A DNA stretch of 14,300 nt from Lentisphaeria bacterium UBA1724 (lineage in GTDB: Bacteria; Verrucomicrobiota; Lentisphaeria; Oligosphaerales; Oligosphaeraceae), in NCBI GenBank assembly GCA_002315885.1, contig DCIO01000049.1, positions 1 to 14,300 on the forward strand. The letters run 5' to 3'. Of this stretch, positions 7,240 through 14,196 are shown in pieces (within the stretch, counting starts at the first letter, position 1; each line of letters opens with the position of its first letter). The notes under the pieces were generated by a model. It saw only the letters and a program-made list of their open reading frames with translations. It searched no databases and had not been told where the DNA came from. Position numbers and translations under genes: made by a program.

Positions 7240-7674
7240 TTACTTCTTCTTCTCGGCTGCGGCCTGCTTGGCTTCAGCTGCGGATGCGGCGGTCTTACGC
7301 TCGGTCCTGTCACGGATTGCGCCGACGGTCTTCTTGGAGCCCTTGCGGGTACGTGCGTTGGTACGGGTGCGCTGACCGCGGACGGGGAGATTCTTGCGAT
7401 GGCGGGTGCCACGATAGCTGCCGATGGCGATGAGGCGGCGGATGTTGTTTGCCACCTGACGGCGCAAGTCACCTTCCACGGTGTAGTCTTCGTGGAGGAT
7501 GGCCAGGATGTTCGCAATGTCATCCTGAGAGAGTTCGGAAGCCTTGCGGATGGGATCCAGCTTGGCTTTCTCGCAAATGGCTTTGGCGATGGCGGGACCG
7601 ATTCCGTAGATGTACTGGAGGGAGATCACCGTCTGCTTGTTGTTCGGGATATCAACACCGAGGATTCTAGGCAT
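7240..7674 (-). CDS. rpsM: 30S ribosomal protein S13 with charged C-terminal tail
   Basis: This 144-residue protein of the small-subunit head contacts L5 and tRNA. It starts MPRILGVDIPNNKQTVISLQ, continues with YIYGIGPAIAKAI (helix-hairpin-helix), YTVEGDLRRQVANNIRRL and SYRGTRHRKNLPVRGQRT, and has the tRNA-contacting TNARTRKG. E. coli S13 stops soon after that motif at 118 residues. Here a further 25-30 residues follow that are rich in Ala, Lys, Glu and Arg and end in EKKK. The start codon at 7674 is preceded by AGGA inside a dyad, TTAGGA-TT-TCCTAA in plus orientation (7677-7690). That dyad could partly mask the ribosome-binding site and give room for translational control. Confidence 0.98.
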   Translation of the reverse strand: MPRILGVDIPNNKQTVISLQYIYGIGPAIAKAICEKAKLDPIRKASELSQDDIANILAILHEDYTVEGDLRRQVANNIRRLIAIGSYRGTRHRKNLPVRGQRTRTNARTRKGSKKTVGAIRDRTERKTAASAAEAKQAAAEKKK

Positions 7675-7755
7675 TTTTAGGATTTCCTAACTTGGGGTTT
7701 CGCCAGATGTTCTGGCTTACACGAATGAGACACTCAAAATTGCGATGACAGGGAA

Positions 7756-7869
7756 TTAGCCCTGGCGCTGCTTGTGGCGGGGGTTCTTGCAAATCACCCG
7801 GATGACACCGTTGCGCTTCACAATCTGGCAGTTGTTGCACATCCGCTTGACTGATGCTCTGACTTTCAT
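7756..7869 (-). CDS. rpmJ: 50S ribosomal protein L36, zinc-binding form
   Basis: This 37-residue protein is one of the smallest ribosomal components. MKVRASVKRMCNNCQIVKRN and the end CKNPRHKQRQG match L36 over the full length. The zinc set Cys11, Cys14, Cys27, His32 is intact, so this is the C+ form; the zinc-free paralogue of some genomes lacks these residues. The reading frame stays open further upstream (to 8028), but that part resembles nothing and the family always starts at MKVR. AAGGA about 12 nt before 7869 supports this start. It heads the operon, 81 nt before rpsM, where infA or secY would lie further upstream in many bacteria. Confidence 0.97.
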   Translation of the reverse strand: MKVRASVKRMCNNCQIVKRNGVIRVICKNPRHKQRQG

Positions 7870-8048
7870 TGCTCTGGTTCCTTCTGGTTTGGGGTTCTTG
7901 GACGGCAAGGACCGCCCTGATCCTTCCGGACTTGTGACCCGCGGCGGAACACCGTGGGTGCCTTTCTGTAAACACGCTACCATGTCGATAAGTCCAACGG
8001 CGGCCGGAAAGAAGCACCGCCAGGGCATGGACGCGCGGAAAGTTGCTT

Positions 8049-8077
8049 AATATAAACCACGGATTGGAAACTGCAAA
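8049..8077 (-). promoter_or_regulatory. Candidate promoter for rpmJ-rpsM-rpsK-rpoA-rplQ
   Basis: On the minus strand TTTGCA (8072-8077) and TATATT (8049-8054, five of six to TATAAT) are 17 bp apart. The -35 match is only four of six. Transcription would begin near 8042, leaving about 170 nt of leader before rpmJ. It is the best minus-strand candidate in the gap. Confidence 0.35.
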
Positions 8078-8080
8078 TCT

Positions 8081-8111
8081 TTGTCAGAAATTGTCAGTTT
8101 TGGGGTATAGT
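8081..8111 (+). promoter_or_regulatory. Candidate promoter for hisS-aspS with TTGTCAG direct repeat
   Basis: TTGTCA (8081-8086, five of six to TTGACA) and TATAGT (8106-8111, five of six to TATAAT) are 19 bp apart, longer than ideal. TTGTCAG occurs twice, at 8081-8087 and 8091-8097, exactly 10 bp (one helical turn) apart, as regulator half-sites often are. An alternative -10, TATATT at 8161-8166, lacks a matching -35. The site is back to back with the rpmJ promoter, only 3 bp between the two -35 boxes. Confidence 0.35.
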
Positions 8112-8134
8112 CTGGCTGGGATTATGGGTGCTTT

Positions 8135-8157
8135 TGTCTTCTCGCGCGCAGAAGACA
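8135..8157 (+). promoter_or_regulatory. Perfect inverted repeat in the hisS leader
   Basis: TGTCTTCT (8135-8142) and AGAAGACA (8150-8157) are exact reverse complements around CGCGCGC. It would sit just downstream of the candidate hisS transcription start. It may be a leader hairpin or an operator. No T run follows (the next bases are CTATATATTATCC), so it is not a terminator as it stands. No T-box antiterminator sequence is visible. Confidence 0.5.
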
Positions 8158-8222
8158 CTATATATTATCCTGTTTTACGGAAAAGTCATCTTTTTGATAC
8201 ACAGCATAAGGAGAATTGAGTT

Positions 8223-9476
8223 ATGTCGACTTCGACGGAGCCCCTTCCGGGGACATCAGACATTTGGGAGCCCGAGGTATTCGGGTGGGTAGAGCTCGAG
8301 GGCATCACCCGTGAGATTTTTGGCCGTTATGGATACCAGGAATTGCGGACTCCCGTTTTCGAGCGCACGGAGGTCTTTGTGCGCAATTTGGGTGACGAGA
8401 CTGACGTTGTGCAGAAAGAGATGTACACCTTCGAGGACCGCGGCGGTCGTTCGTTGACCTTGCGTCCCGAGGGCACTGCGGGTGTGATGCGTGCGGTGGC
8501 GAATCTGGGTCTTGGTCCTGGCGAGGAGTGCCGTGTTTTCTACATGGGTCCCATGTTCCGTGGCGAGCGTCCTTCTGCGGGGCGTCGTCGTCAGTTCCAC
8601 CAGATTGGCGTGGAGGCGGTGGGTTGCAATTCTCCCTGGATGGATGCGGAGACCATCGCCATGCTGGTGCACTATCTGGATGCCCTCGGCATCAAGAATC
8701 CCAAGGTGATGATCAATTCCCGCGGTCTTCCCGAGGACCGTCCTGCGGTGGCGCAGGCATTGAAGGACTACTTCCGTCCCCACCTCCCCGAGATGTGCGA
8801 CGACTGCAAGCGCCGTTTCGAGACCAACGTCTGGCGAATGCTGGACTGCAAGTGCGATGTCTGCCACCAGTTGGCGCTGAATGCCCCCCGCATCGCCGAT
8901 TTGCTGGGTGAGGAATCCAAGAATTTCTTCAAGCGGGTCTGCGATGGCCTGGACCGCCTGGGTGTCGCATATGAAATCAATCCCCGGTTGGTTCGTGGCC
9001 TGGACTACTATGTCCACACCGTCTTTGAAATCACCCACCCCGCCCTGGGCAGCCAGGACGCCATTGCGGGTGGTGGTCGCTATCGCATGACCATGCCTGG
9101 CTCCAATGCTCCCATCGAGGGCATCGGCTTTGCCGCAGGCATCGAGCGCCTGCTGATGACTCGCGCGGGGTTGGGGCTGGCGCCTGCCGCACGTACTGCC
9201 GCGGACACCTTCATCATCGCCATGGGCGAGGCATCCATCCCCTCCGCGTTGCAGCTGGCTGGCGAACTGCGCCACAAGGGCGTGGGCGGTCGCGTGATGG
9301 CGGATGTGACGGGCCGTTCCATGAAGGCGCAGTTCCGTAGCGCCAACAAGTCCGGCGCCAAGAAGGTGCTCATCCTGGGCGAAAGCGAAATCGCCGAAGG
9401 CGTGGTCACCCTCAAGGATATGACTGACAGCAGTCAAAAACAAGTCAAGCGGGACGAAATCGCGTCCATGCTCTAG
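8223..9476 (+). CDS. hisS: Histidine--tRNA ligase
   Basis: This 417-residue cytoplasmic class II synthetase charges tRNA-His with histidine. Motif 1 is GYQELRTPVFE (38-48). Motif 2 spans about 106-134, with MGPMFRGERP, Arg113, and GRRRQFHQIGVEAVG. The histidine-specific signature LVRGLDYYVHTVFE lies at 256-269 with Arg258, and motif 3 is GIGFAAGIERLL (300-311). A Cys-rich insertion at 192-214 has five Cys, including CDDC and CDVC; similar DC-x-x-R...LDCK segments occur in many HisRS. The C-terminal anticodon-binding domain is present. TAAGGAG about 10 nt before the ATG supports the start. It is followed after 46 nt by aspS in the common hisS-aspS pairing, and it diverges from the alpha operon. 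Confidence 0.98.
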   Translation: MSTSTEPLPGTSDIWEPEVFGWVELEGITREIFGRYGYQELRTPVFERTEVFVRNLGDETDVVQKEMYTFEDRGGRSLTLRPEGTAGVMRAVANLGLGPGEECRVFYMGPMFRGERPSAGRRRQFHQIGVEAVGCNSPWMDAETIAMLVHYLDALGIKNPKVMINSRGLPEDRPAVAQALKDYFRPHLPEMCDDCKRRFETNVWRMLDCKCDVCHQLALNAPRIADLLGEESKNFFKRVCDGLDRLGVAYEINPRLVRGLDYYVHTVFEITHPALGSQDAIAGGGRYRMTMPGSNAPIEGIGFAAGIERLLMTRAGLGLAPAARTAADTFIIAMGEASIPSALQLAGELRHKGVGGRVMADVTGRSMKAQFRSANKSGAKKVLILGESEIAEGVVTLKDMTDSSQKQVKRDEIASML

Positions 9477-9522
9477 AAATTCCCCAACCAAACCAACGCT
9501 CCTAGCATAGGAGAAAAACAAA

Positions 9523-11310
9523 ATGGGCTATCGCACCAATACTTGCAATGATTTGAACAAGGCCAATCTTGGCCAGACCGTCACCCTCTGCGGATGGGTC
9601 AATTCCAGCCGCAATCTGGGCGGTATGCTTTTTATCGACTTGCGTGACCGGGAAGGCATCACCCAGCTGGTGATTGACCCCAACGCGGTTCCCCAGGTCT
9701 TCGAGAAGGCCAAGCCCATCCGCGAGGAGTGGGTGATCCAGGCCACTGGCGTGGTGGGCGCCCGTCCCGACAACATGGTGAACACCAAGCGCGCCACTGG
9801 TGAAATCGAGGTGAATGTCACGGAATTGAACATCCTGAATCAGGCGGCTCCCATGCCCTACAACCTGGAGGATCCGAAGGCTTCCGATGACATGAAGCTG
9901 AAGTATCGCTATCTGGATATGCGCCGCAGCGGCCTCCTCAAGACGCTGAAGCTCCGCCACCAGATCACCCAGGTGATGCGCAATGTCTTTGACAAAGAGG
10001 GCTTCATTGAAGTGGAGACCCCCATTCTGACCAAGTCCACTCCCGAAGGCGCCCGGGACTACCTGGTTCCCAGCCGCATGAAGGTAGGCGGTTTCTACGC
10101 ATTGCCCCAGAGCCCCCAGCAGTACAAGCAGATTCTCATGGTGGGCGGCGTGGAGAAGTATTTCCAGATTGCCCGTTGCTTCCGCGATGAAGACCTTCGC
10201 GCCGACCGCCAGCCCGAGTTCACCCAGGTGGACTTGGAGATGAGCTTCGTGGAAGAGAAGGATGTGCAGGATATCACCGAGGAATTGATTGCCGCGGTGA
10301 TGAAGGACGTCAAGGGCATTGATGTGCAGTTGCCCTTCCAGCGCATGACCTGGAAGGACGCCATGACCCAGTATGGTTCCGACAAGCCCGATACCCGCTT
10401 CGGGATGCTGATGCACAATATCACCGGCATTTTCGCCAAATCCGAGTTCAAGCCCTTCCAGTCCGTCATCGCGGAAAATGGCACCATTGAAGCCATGAAC
10501 GGCAAGGGCCTGGCTGCCGCCACCAGCCGCAAGGCCATCGACACCCTGACCGAGTCCGCAAAACTGCTGGGCGCCAAGGGACTGGTCGCCCTGAAAGTGG
10601 ACGAGAATGGCGAGTTGACGGGCGCCGCCGCCAAGTTCTTCACCCCCGAAGAGGTCGCCGCCCTGAAGGCCGAGCTGGATGCCCAGCCTGGCGACTTGCT
10701 GCTGATGGTCTCCGATATCTCTTTCCGTGTGGCGTGCTTCTCCCTGGGACGCGTGCGCCTGGATCTGGCTGCCGCAAACAACCTCATTCCCGCGGATAAG
10801 TTCAATTTCCTGTGGATTGTGGAATTCCCGCTCTTCGACTGGGATTTCAACGAAAAGCGCTGGGTGGCGGAACACCATCCTTTCACCCGCCCCATGGACG
10901 AAGACCTGCAGTATCTCCAGAGCGACCCCGGCAGAGTCCGCGCTCGCGCGTACGACATCATTTTGAATGGTGTTGAGTTGGGCGGTGGTTCCATCCGTAT
11001 CCACGAGCCCCAGCTCCAGGCCACCATGTTCAAGACCCTCGGCATCTCCGATGAGTCCGCACGCCATCGTTTCGGCCATCTGCTGGATGCCTTCTCCTAC
11101 GGCGCGCCCCCTCACGGCGGTCTGGCCATCGGTCACGACCGCTTCGTGATGCTGCTCTGCGGAATGCCCTCCATCCGCGAGACCATCGCCTTCCCCAAGA
11201 CCGCAAAGGCCGCATGCCTCATGATGGATTCTCCCAGCACGGACGTGGATCCCAAGCAGCTGGAAGAACTCAATCTGGCAGTGGTGCAGCCCGCGACCCC
11301 GCAGGCATAA
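9523..11310 (+). CDS. aspS: Aspartate--tRNA ligase (bacterial type)
   Basis: This 595-residue cytoplasmic class II synthetase charges tRNA-Asp. Its order is an N-terminal OB-fold anticodon domain (1-105), a catalytic core with motif 1 near 130-165, motif 2 ARCFRDEDLRADRQPEFTQ with Arg221, the bacterial GAD insertion (about 290-420), and motif 3 (GAPPHGGLAIGHDRFVMLL, about 527-545). QSPQQYKQ and GGGSIRIHEPQLQ are typical of bacterial AspRS. In the anticodon loop region, Arg30, Leu32 and Gln48 align with E. coli Arg28, Leu30 and Gln46. Leu rather than His at that position is the discriminating type, so I infer it charges tRNA-Asp only. AGGAG about 11 nt before 9523 supports the start. It probably forms an operon with hisS. 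Confidence 0.98.
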   Translation: MGYRTNTCNDLNKANLGQTVTLCGWVNSSRNLGGMLFIDLRDREGITQLVIDPNAVPQVFEKAKPIREEWVIQATGVVGARPDNMVNTKRATGEIEVNVTELNILNQAAPMPYNLEDPKASDDMKLKYRYLDMRRSGLLKTLKLRHQITQVMRNVFDKEGFIEVETPILTKSTPEGARDYLVPSRMKVGGFYALPQSPQQYKQILMVGGVEKYFQIARCFRDEDLRADRQPEFTQVDLEMSFVEEKDVQDITEELIAAVMKDVKGIDVQLPFQRMTWKDAMTQYGSDKPDTRFGMLMHNITGIFAKSEFKPFQSVIAENGTIEAMNGKGLAAATSRKAIDTLTESAKLLGAKGLVALKVDENGELTGAAAKFFTPEEVAALKAELDAQPGDLLLMVSDISFRVACFSLGRVRLDLAAANNLIPADKFNFLWIVEFPLFDWDFNEKRWVAEHHPFTRPMDEDLQYLQSDPGRVRARAYDIILNGVELGGGSIRIHEPQLQATMFKTLGISDESARHRFGHLLDAFSYGAPPHGGLAIGHDRFVMLLCGMPSIRETIAFPKTAKAACLMMDSPSTDVDPKQLEELNLAVVQPATPQA

Positions 11311-11383
11311 AACCTCCGGGCTCTCGCTTGCGCTTCCCGGCAAGCCGCCGAATACGCCGAAGGTGATATACCATGATAGGTGA

Positions 11384-11476
11384 AAAGGGGCGCAGCCCCT
11401 TTGTAGGTGCCGCCCCTCGTTTCGCAGGGCTGGCGCCCGCTACACGAGGGGCGCACCTACGGGCGGCTTCGCCGCC
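11384..11476. repeat. Multi-hairpin intergenic element (REP/BIME- or MITE-like)
   Basis: Three adjacent inverted repeats fill most of the aspS-nucleotidase gap. First, AAAGGGGC/GCCCCTTT (11384-11391/11395-11402) has a perfect 8-bp stem with loop GCA. Second, 11403-11420 pairs with 11444-11460, a 17-bp stem with one bulged base. Its loop carries a further 6-bp stem (GC-GGGC with GCCC-GC, 11424-11440), so nearly the whole 58 nt folds. Third, GGCGGC/GCCGCC (11462-11467/11471-11476) has loop TTC. A less perfect CCGGG/CCCGG stem follows the aspS stop at about 11317-11340. None ends in a clean T run. Known parallels are REP/BIME elements and non-autonomous palindromic repeats; a family assignment needs the whole genome. 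Confidence 0.75.
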
Positions 11477-11507
11477 TTTCGCTTTTCCGCGATTCTGGAA
11501 AAATACC

Positions 11508-13001
11508 ATGCGCGTATTGCTTTATCTCATCCTGGTGCTTTCCGCCGTGCTACCCGCGGCGGAGGTCCGGGTGCGGATTCTGCATACCAGCGATTTGCAT
11601 GGCAACTTGAACGGCGATGACACCAGCCAGGCGGGACTCCTGCGGCTGGCGTCGGAACTGGACCGCCGACGACGGGAATTCCCCCCCGGCGGCGTGCTTG
11701 TGATTGATACAGGCGATACCTTCCAGGGATCCCTGGTGTCCTTGATATCTTCGGGAAAAGCCCCCATGGCGTTATTGAAGGCCATGGGCACGGATGTATG
11801 GGTTCCCGGAAACCACGATTTGGACTACGGTTTCTCCACGTTCCTGGAATTGGCGGAGTATATGCGACCCCAAATCCTCTGCGGAAATCTCACCCCGAAA
11901 TCCTCCGCTTACGCCAATTATCCCGCATGGCGGCTCTTCGACTGCAATGGCGCTCGCATCGCGGTCATCGGCGCCACGGCCTCCTTCCTTCCACATTGGT
12001 TCCTGGGATTCGATGGCGCTTTCCATATCGAGAGCGCACGGGCAATGCTCCGTCGCGTGTTACCTGAAGTCCTCGCTGCCAAGCCCGACGCAGTAATCTT
12101 CGCCAGTCACCAGGGCTGGGTGGAAGCGGATCCCCGGGGCGTCAATGAAATCTCGGATATCGCACAGGAATTTCCGGAAATCGACCTGATACTTGGGGCG
12201 CATACCCATCGGGTTTTTCCTGGACGCACCATCGGTACCCATACTTGGTATCTCCAGCCAGGCGCGCACGGTGAATTCTTCTCTCAGGCGGACCTGGTGG
12301 TGGATACGGAGAAGCACGCGGTCACAGAAATCGCCTCCAAACTCATTCGCGTTCCTGCGGAAGGTCCCGAAGATGCGACTGTGCTGGAAGCGGTGAAAAA
12401 TTGGCTCTCCAAGGCAGAGGCAGTTGCCAAAGTGCCCCTGACGCCTCCTTTGCCTGCGGATATCCCCGCCAATGGCCGTCCTGGAGTCAATTGCGCCGTC
12501 AGTGAACTCATCTGCCGTGCGATTGCAGAAAGCGGGGGCTGCGAGTTGGCACTCCATGGGACACTCTCCGATGTGGGGTTCCAGGCGGGGGAGGTGGTGA
12601 CGCTGGAAAAACTCTTCCAGGTGATTCCCTACGAAAATACCATCGTGACCTGCAAGGTGACTGCCGAGGAGTTGTCCCGCATCGTGGCGGAACAGTGGTC
12701 CCTCCGGAAGGTCTATAGCTTCTGCGGACTCTGGGGCGCCACCGCTAAGAATTCCGAAGCGAAGACGGAAATCCTCTCCGTGGGGGCAGATGAAGCACCC
12801 GTGGATTCCATCCGCCGATATACCCTGGCGCTGAACTCCTTTACTGCGGCAGGAGGAGGCAGGACACCCGTGCTGGAGGAAATCCTCGCCAACCCCGCCT
12901 GCGAAACCACCAACACGGGCATCTCCACCCGGAATGCCCTGAAGGACTGGTTCCAGAAACACCCCGGCGTAAATATTGCCCCACGCACCTGGCTGCGGTA
13001 G
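11508..13001 (+). CDS. Exported metallophosphatase/5'-nucleotidase-like protein (UshA family)
   Basis: This 497-residue protein has an N-terminal signal peptide (MRVLLYLILVLSAVLPAAE, probable cleavage after Ala-Ala near 18), so it acts outside the inner membrane. The metallophosphatase domain has the complete two-metal set: Asp29 and His31 in HTSDLHGN, Asp70 in GDTFQGS, Asn102-His103 in PGNHDLDYG, His201 in ASHQGW, and His232/His234 in LGAHTHR. The C-terminal 5'-nucleotidase domain (about 320-485) supplies substrate binding. Here the GGGIRD segment of UshA reads GTLSD (351-355), replacing the substrate-binding Arg with Ser354 by my alignment, and the GGDGY loop reads GGGRT. Phosphoester hydrolysis seems intact, but the substrate may not be a standard nucleotide. 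An in-frame ATG at 11373 was rejected because it would bury the signal peptide and translate through the hairpin element. The ribosome-binding site (GGAA) is weak. Confidence 0.88.
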   Translation: MRVLLYLILVLSAVLPAAEVRVRILHTSDLHGNLNGDDTSQAGLLRLASELDRRRREFPPGGVLVIDTGDTFQGSLVSLISSGKAPMALLKAMGTDVWVPGNHDLDYGFSTFLELAEYMRPQILCGNLTPKSSAYANYPAWRLFDCNGARIAVIGATASFLPHWFLGFDGAFHIESARAMLRRVLPEVLAAKPDAVIFASHQGWVEADPRGVNEISDIAQEFPEIDLILGAHTHRVFPGRTIGTHTWYLQPGAHGEFFSQADLVVDTEKHAVTEIASKLIRVPAEGPEDATVLEAVKNWLSKAEAVAKVPLTPPLPADIPANGRPGVNCAVSELICRAIAESGGCELALHGTLSDVGFQAGEVVTLEKLFQVIPYENTIVTCKVTAEELSRIVAEQWSLRKVYSFCGLWGATAKNSEAKTEILSVGADEAPVDSIRRYTLALNSFTAAGGGRTPVLEEILANPACETTNTGISTRNALKDWFQKHPGVNIAPRTWLR

Positions 13002-13011
13002 CAATTTTAGT

Positions 13012-13017
13012 TATATA
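13012..13017 (+). promoter_or_regulatory. Possible -10 box immediately before ispG
   Basis: TATATA lies 12 nt before the ispG ATG, within the 28-nt gap after the nucleotidase stop. Transcription from it would start about 5-8 nt before the ATG, giving a nearly leaderless mRNA, consistent with the absence of any Shine-Dalgarno sequence there. No good -35 box is seen, so this is weak. Confidence 0.25.
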
Positions 13018-13029
13018 CACACACAGACA

Positions 13030-14112
13030 ATGCGATTTCAGACACGTAAAATTTTGGTAGGTGGTGTGCCCATTGGCGGTGACGCCCCGATTGTGGTGCA
13101 ATCCATGTGCAACACCCTGGCGGAGGACGCGGAAGCGACGTTGGGGCAGATCCGTCGTCTTGCGGCAGTGGGGTGCCAGTTGATTCGTGTGGCGTTGCCT
13201 CGTCCCAATGCGGTGGCGCCCTTTGCGCGGATTTGCCGTGAGAGTCTCTTGCCTGTGATAGCGGATATTCATTTTGACCACAAATTGGCGTTGGCTGCCC
13301 TGGAAAAGGGTGCCGCGGGCATTCGCGTCAACCCAGGGAATATCACGGATGCGGAAGGGGTGAAGGAGATTGCCCGTCTAGCGGCATCCACAGGGCAGGC
13401 GGTGCGGGTTGGCGTGAATCTGGGGAGCCTTTCGCCGAAGGCCCGTGAGAAATACGGCGCCACCTCTGAGGCGATGGTGGAGAGTGCCCGGGAATTCCTA
13501 GGTGTATTCGAGGATGCCGGATGCCAGAATCTCAAGGTCAGCCTAAAGGCATCGGATTTGGCGCTGACTATCGACGCATGCCGGAAATTTCGCCAGGTAT
13601 CCCAGTGGCCGCTTCATCTGGGAATCACCGAGGCAGGGACGCCAAGCGCGGGTATCATCAAGTCCGCCATCGGTATTGGTGCTTTGCTCCTGGAGGGCAT
13701 CGGTGATACCATCCGCGTCTCGCTTACCGCACCACCAGAGGCGGAAATCCCCGCCGCTTTCCGTATTCTGGATGCGCTGGGATTACGACCCGGACGACCA
13801 CAGCTGATTGCATGTCCCACTTGCGGACGGACACATATCGAGCTTATTCCACTGGCAGAGCGGGTTGAGGCGGAAATCAACCGACTCCTGGCAGAAGGAT
13901 ATACCATCCCATTGAAAAAGATTGCCGTCATGGGTTGCGAAGTCAATGGCCCAGGAGAGGCCGCGGATGCGGATATCGGCATCGCAGGCGGCTGGGGCAG
14001 GGGAGTGCTCTTCAAGAAAGGAGAGCCCATCCGACGCATGCCCGAAAACGAACTCTTCCAGGCATTGGCGGAAGAAATCCAGGCCGTCGCTATCCCACCA
14101 GGGAAAAAGTAA
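13030..14112 (+). CDS. ispG: 4-hydroxy-3-methylbut-2-en-1-yl diphosphate synthase
   Basis: This 360-residue cytoplasmic [4Fe-4S] enzyme of the MEP pathway converts the cyclic diphosphate MEcPP to HMBPP, the next-to-last step to IPP and DMAPP. A TIM-barrel domain comes first: VQSMCNTLAEDAEATLGQI (23-41), DIHFDHKLALAAL (79-91), the IRVNPGNI core (98-105), KVSLKASD and LGITEAGTPSAGIIKSAIGI (197-216). The cluster domain follows, with Cys262 and Cys265 in ACPTCGRT, Cys303 in MGCEVNGPGEA, and Glu310 as fourth ligand, the full set found in E. coli IspG. Its length is typical of the two-domain bacterial form. I chose the ATG at 13030, which gives the family's N-terminus; the in-frame 12976 start would overlap the upstream gene. 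There is no Shine-Dalgarno sequence, and 28 nt separate it from the nucleotidase gene. Confidence 0.97.
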   Translation: MRFQTRKILVGGVPIGGDAPIVVQSMCNTLAEDAEATLGQIRRLAAVGCQLIRVALPRPNAVAPFARICRESLLPVIADIHFDHKLALAALEKGAAGIRVNPGNITDAEGVKEIARLAASTGQAVRVGVNLGSLSPKAREKYGATSEAMVESAREFLGVFEDAGCQNLKVSLKASDLALTIDACRKFRQVSQWPLHLGITEAGTPSAGIIKSAIGIGALLLEGIGDTIRVSLTAPPEAEIPAAFRILDALGLRPGRPQLIACPTCGRTHIELIPLAERVEAEINRLLAEGYTIPLKKIAVMGCEVNGPGEAADADIGIAGGWGRGVLFKKGEPIRRMPENELFQALAEEIQAVAIPPGKK

Positions 14113-14196
14113 TTGCGCGGAAATTGATCCGCCACGCCACGGACGAGCGCCTAGATATCCCAAGCCGATTTGCCGAACGAAAATTCATCCACGCTC
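14113..14196. other. Region after ispG, weak hairpin
   Basis: No gene is seen. A 5-bp hairpin, GCGGA (14117-14121) with TCCGC (14128-14132), lies 5 nt after the ispG stop, but no T run follows, so a Rho-independent terminator is not supported. Confidence 0.4.

Larger units (their letters stand above)
7870..8222. other. Divergent intergenic region rpmJ / hisS
   Basis: No gene is supported in these 353 bp; the open frames are unlike any family and lack start signals. From right to left it holds the hisS ribosome-binding site (TAAGGAG near 8208), a perfect 8-bp-arm inverted repeat at 8135-8157, candidate divergent promoters at 8049-8111, and a GC-rich stretch at 7870-8048. That stretch would be an approximately 170-nt 5' leader of the rpmJ operon. 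One imperfect hairpin in this leader pairs 7893-7900 with 7906-7913 in seven of eight positions. The leader length would suit autoregulation by a ribosomal protein, but I recognise no known motif. Confidence 0.6.

Noticed and set aside
7756..8028. 90-residue extended version of L36
   Set aside because: The added 53 residues resemble nothing; the family starts at MKVR and a ribosome-binding site lies just before 7869.
8041..8222. T-box riboswitch upstream of hisS
   Set aside because: No T-box antiterminator consensus and no terminator hairpin with a T run precede hisS.
8256..9521. 421-codon open frame on the minus strand
   Set aside because: It is antisense to hisS, which carries all class II motifs; the antisense protein has no recognisable domain.
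9502..11343. 613-codon open frame on the minus strand
   Set aside because: It lies exactly antisense to aspS, whose motifs are complete; the frame is open because of codon bias in a GC-rich gene.
11373..11507. 45-residue N-terminal extension of the nucleotidase-like protein
   Set aside because: It would translate through the hairpin element and place the signal peptide inside the protein.
12060..13004. 314-codon open frame on the minus strand
   Set aside because: It is antisense to the metallophosphatase gene and has no family resemblance.
12976..13029. 18-residue upstream start for ispG
   Set aside because: It overlaps the end of the upstream gene and adds residues not found in the family.
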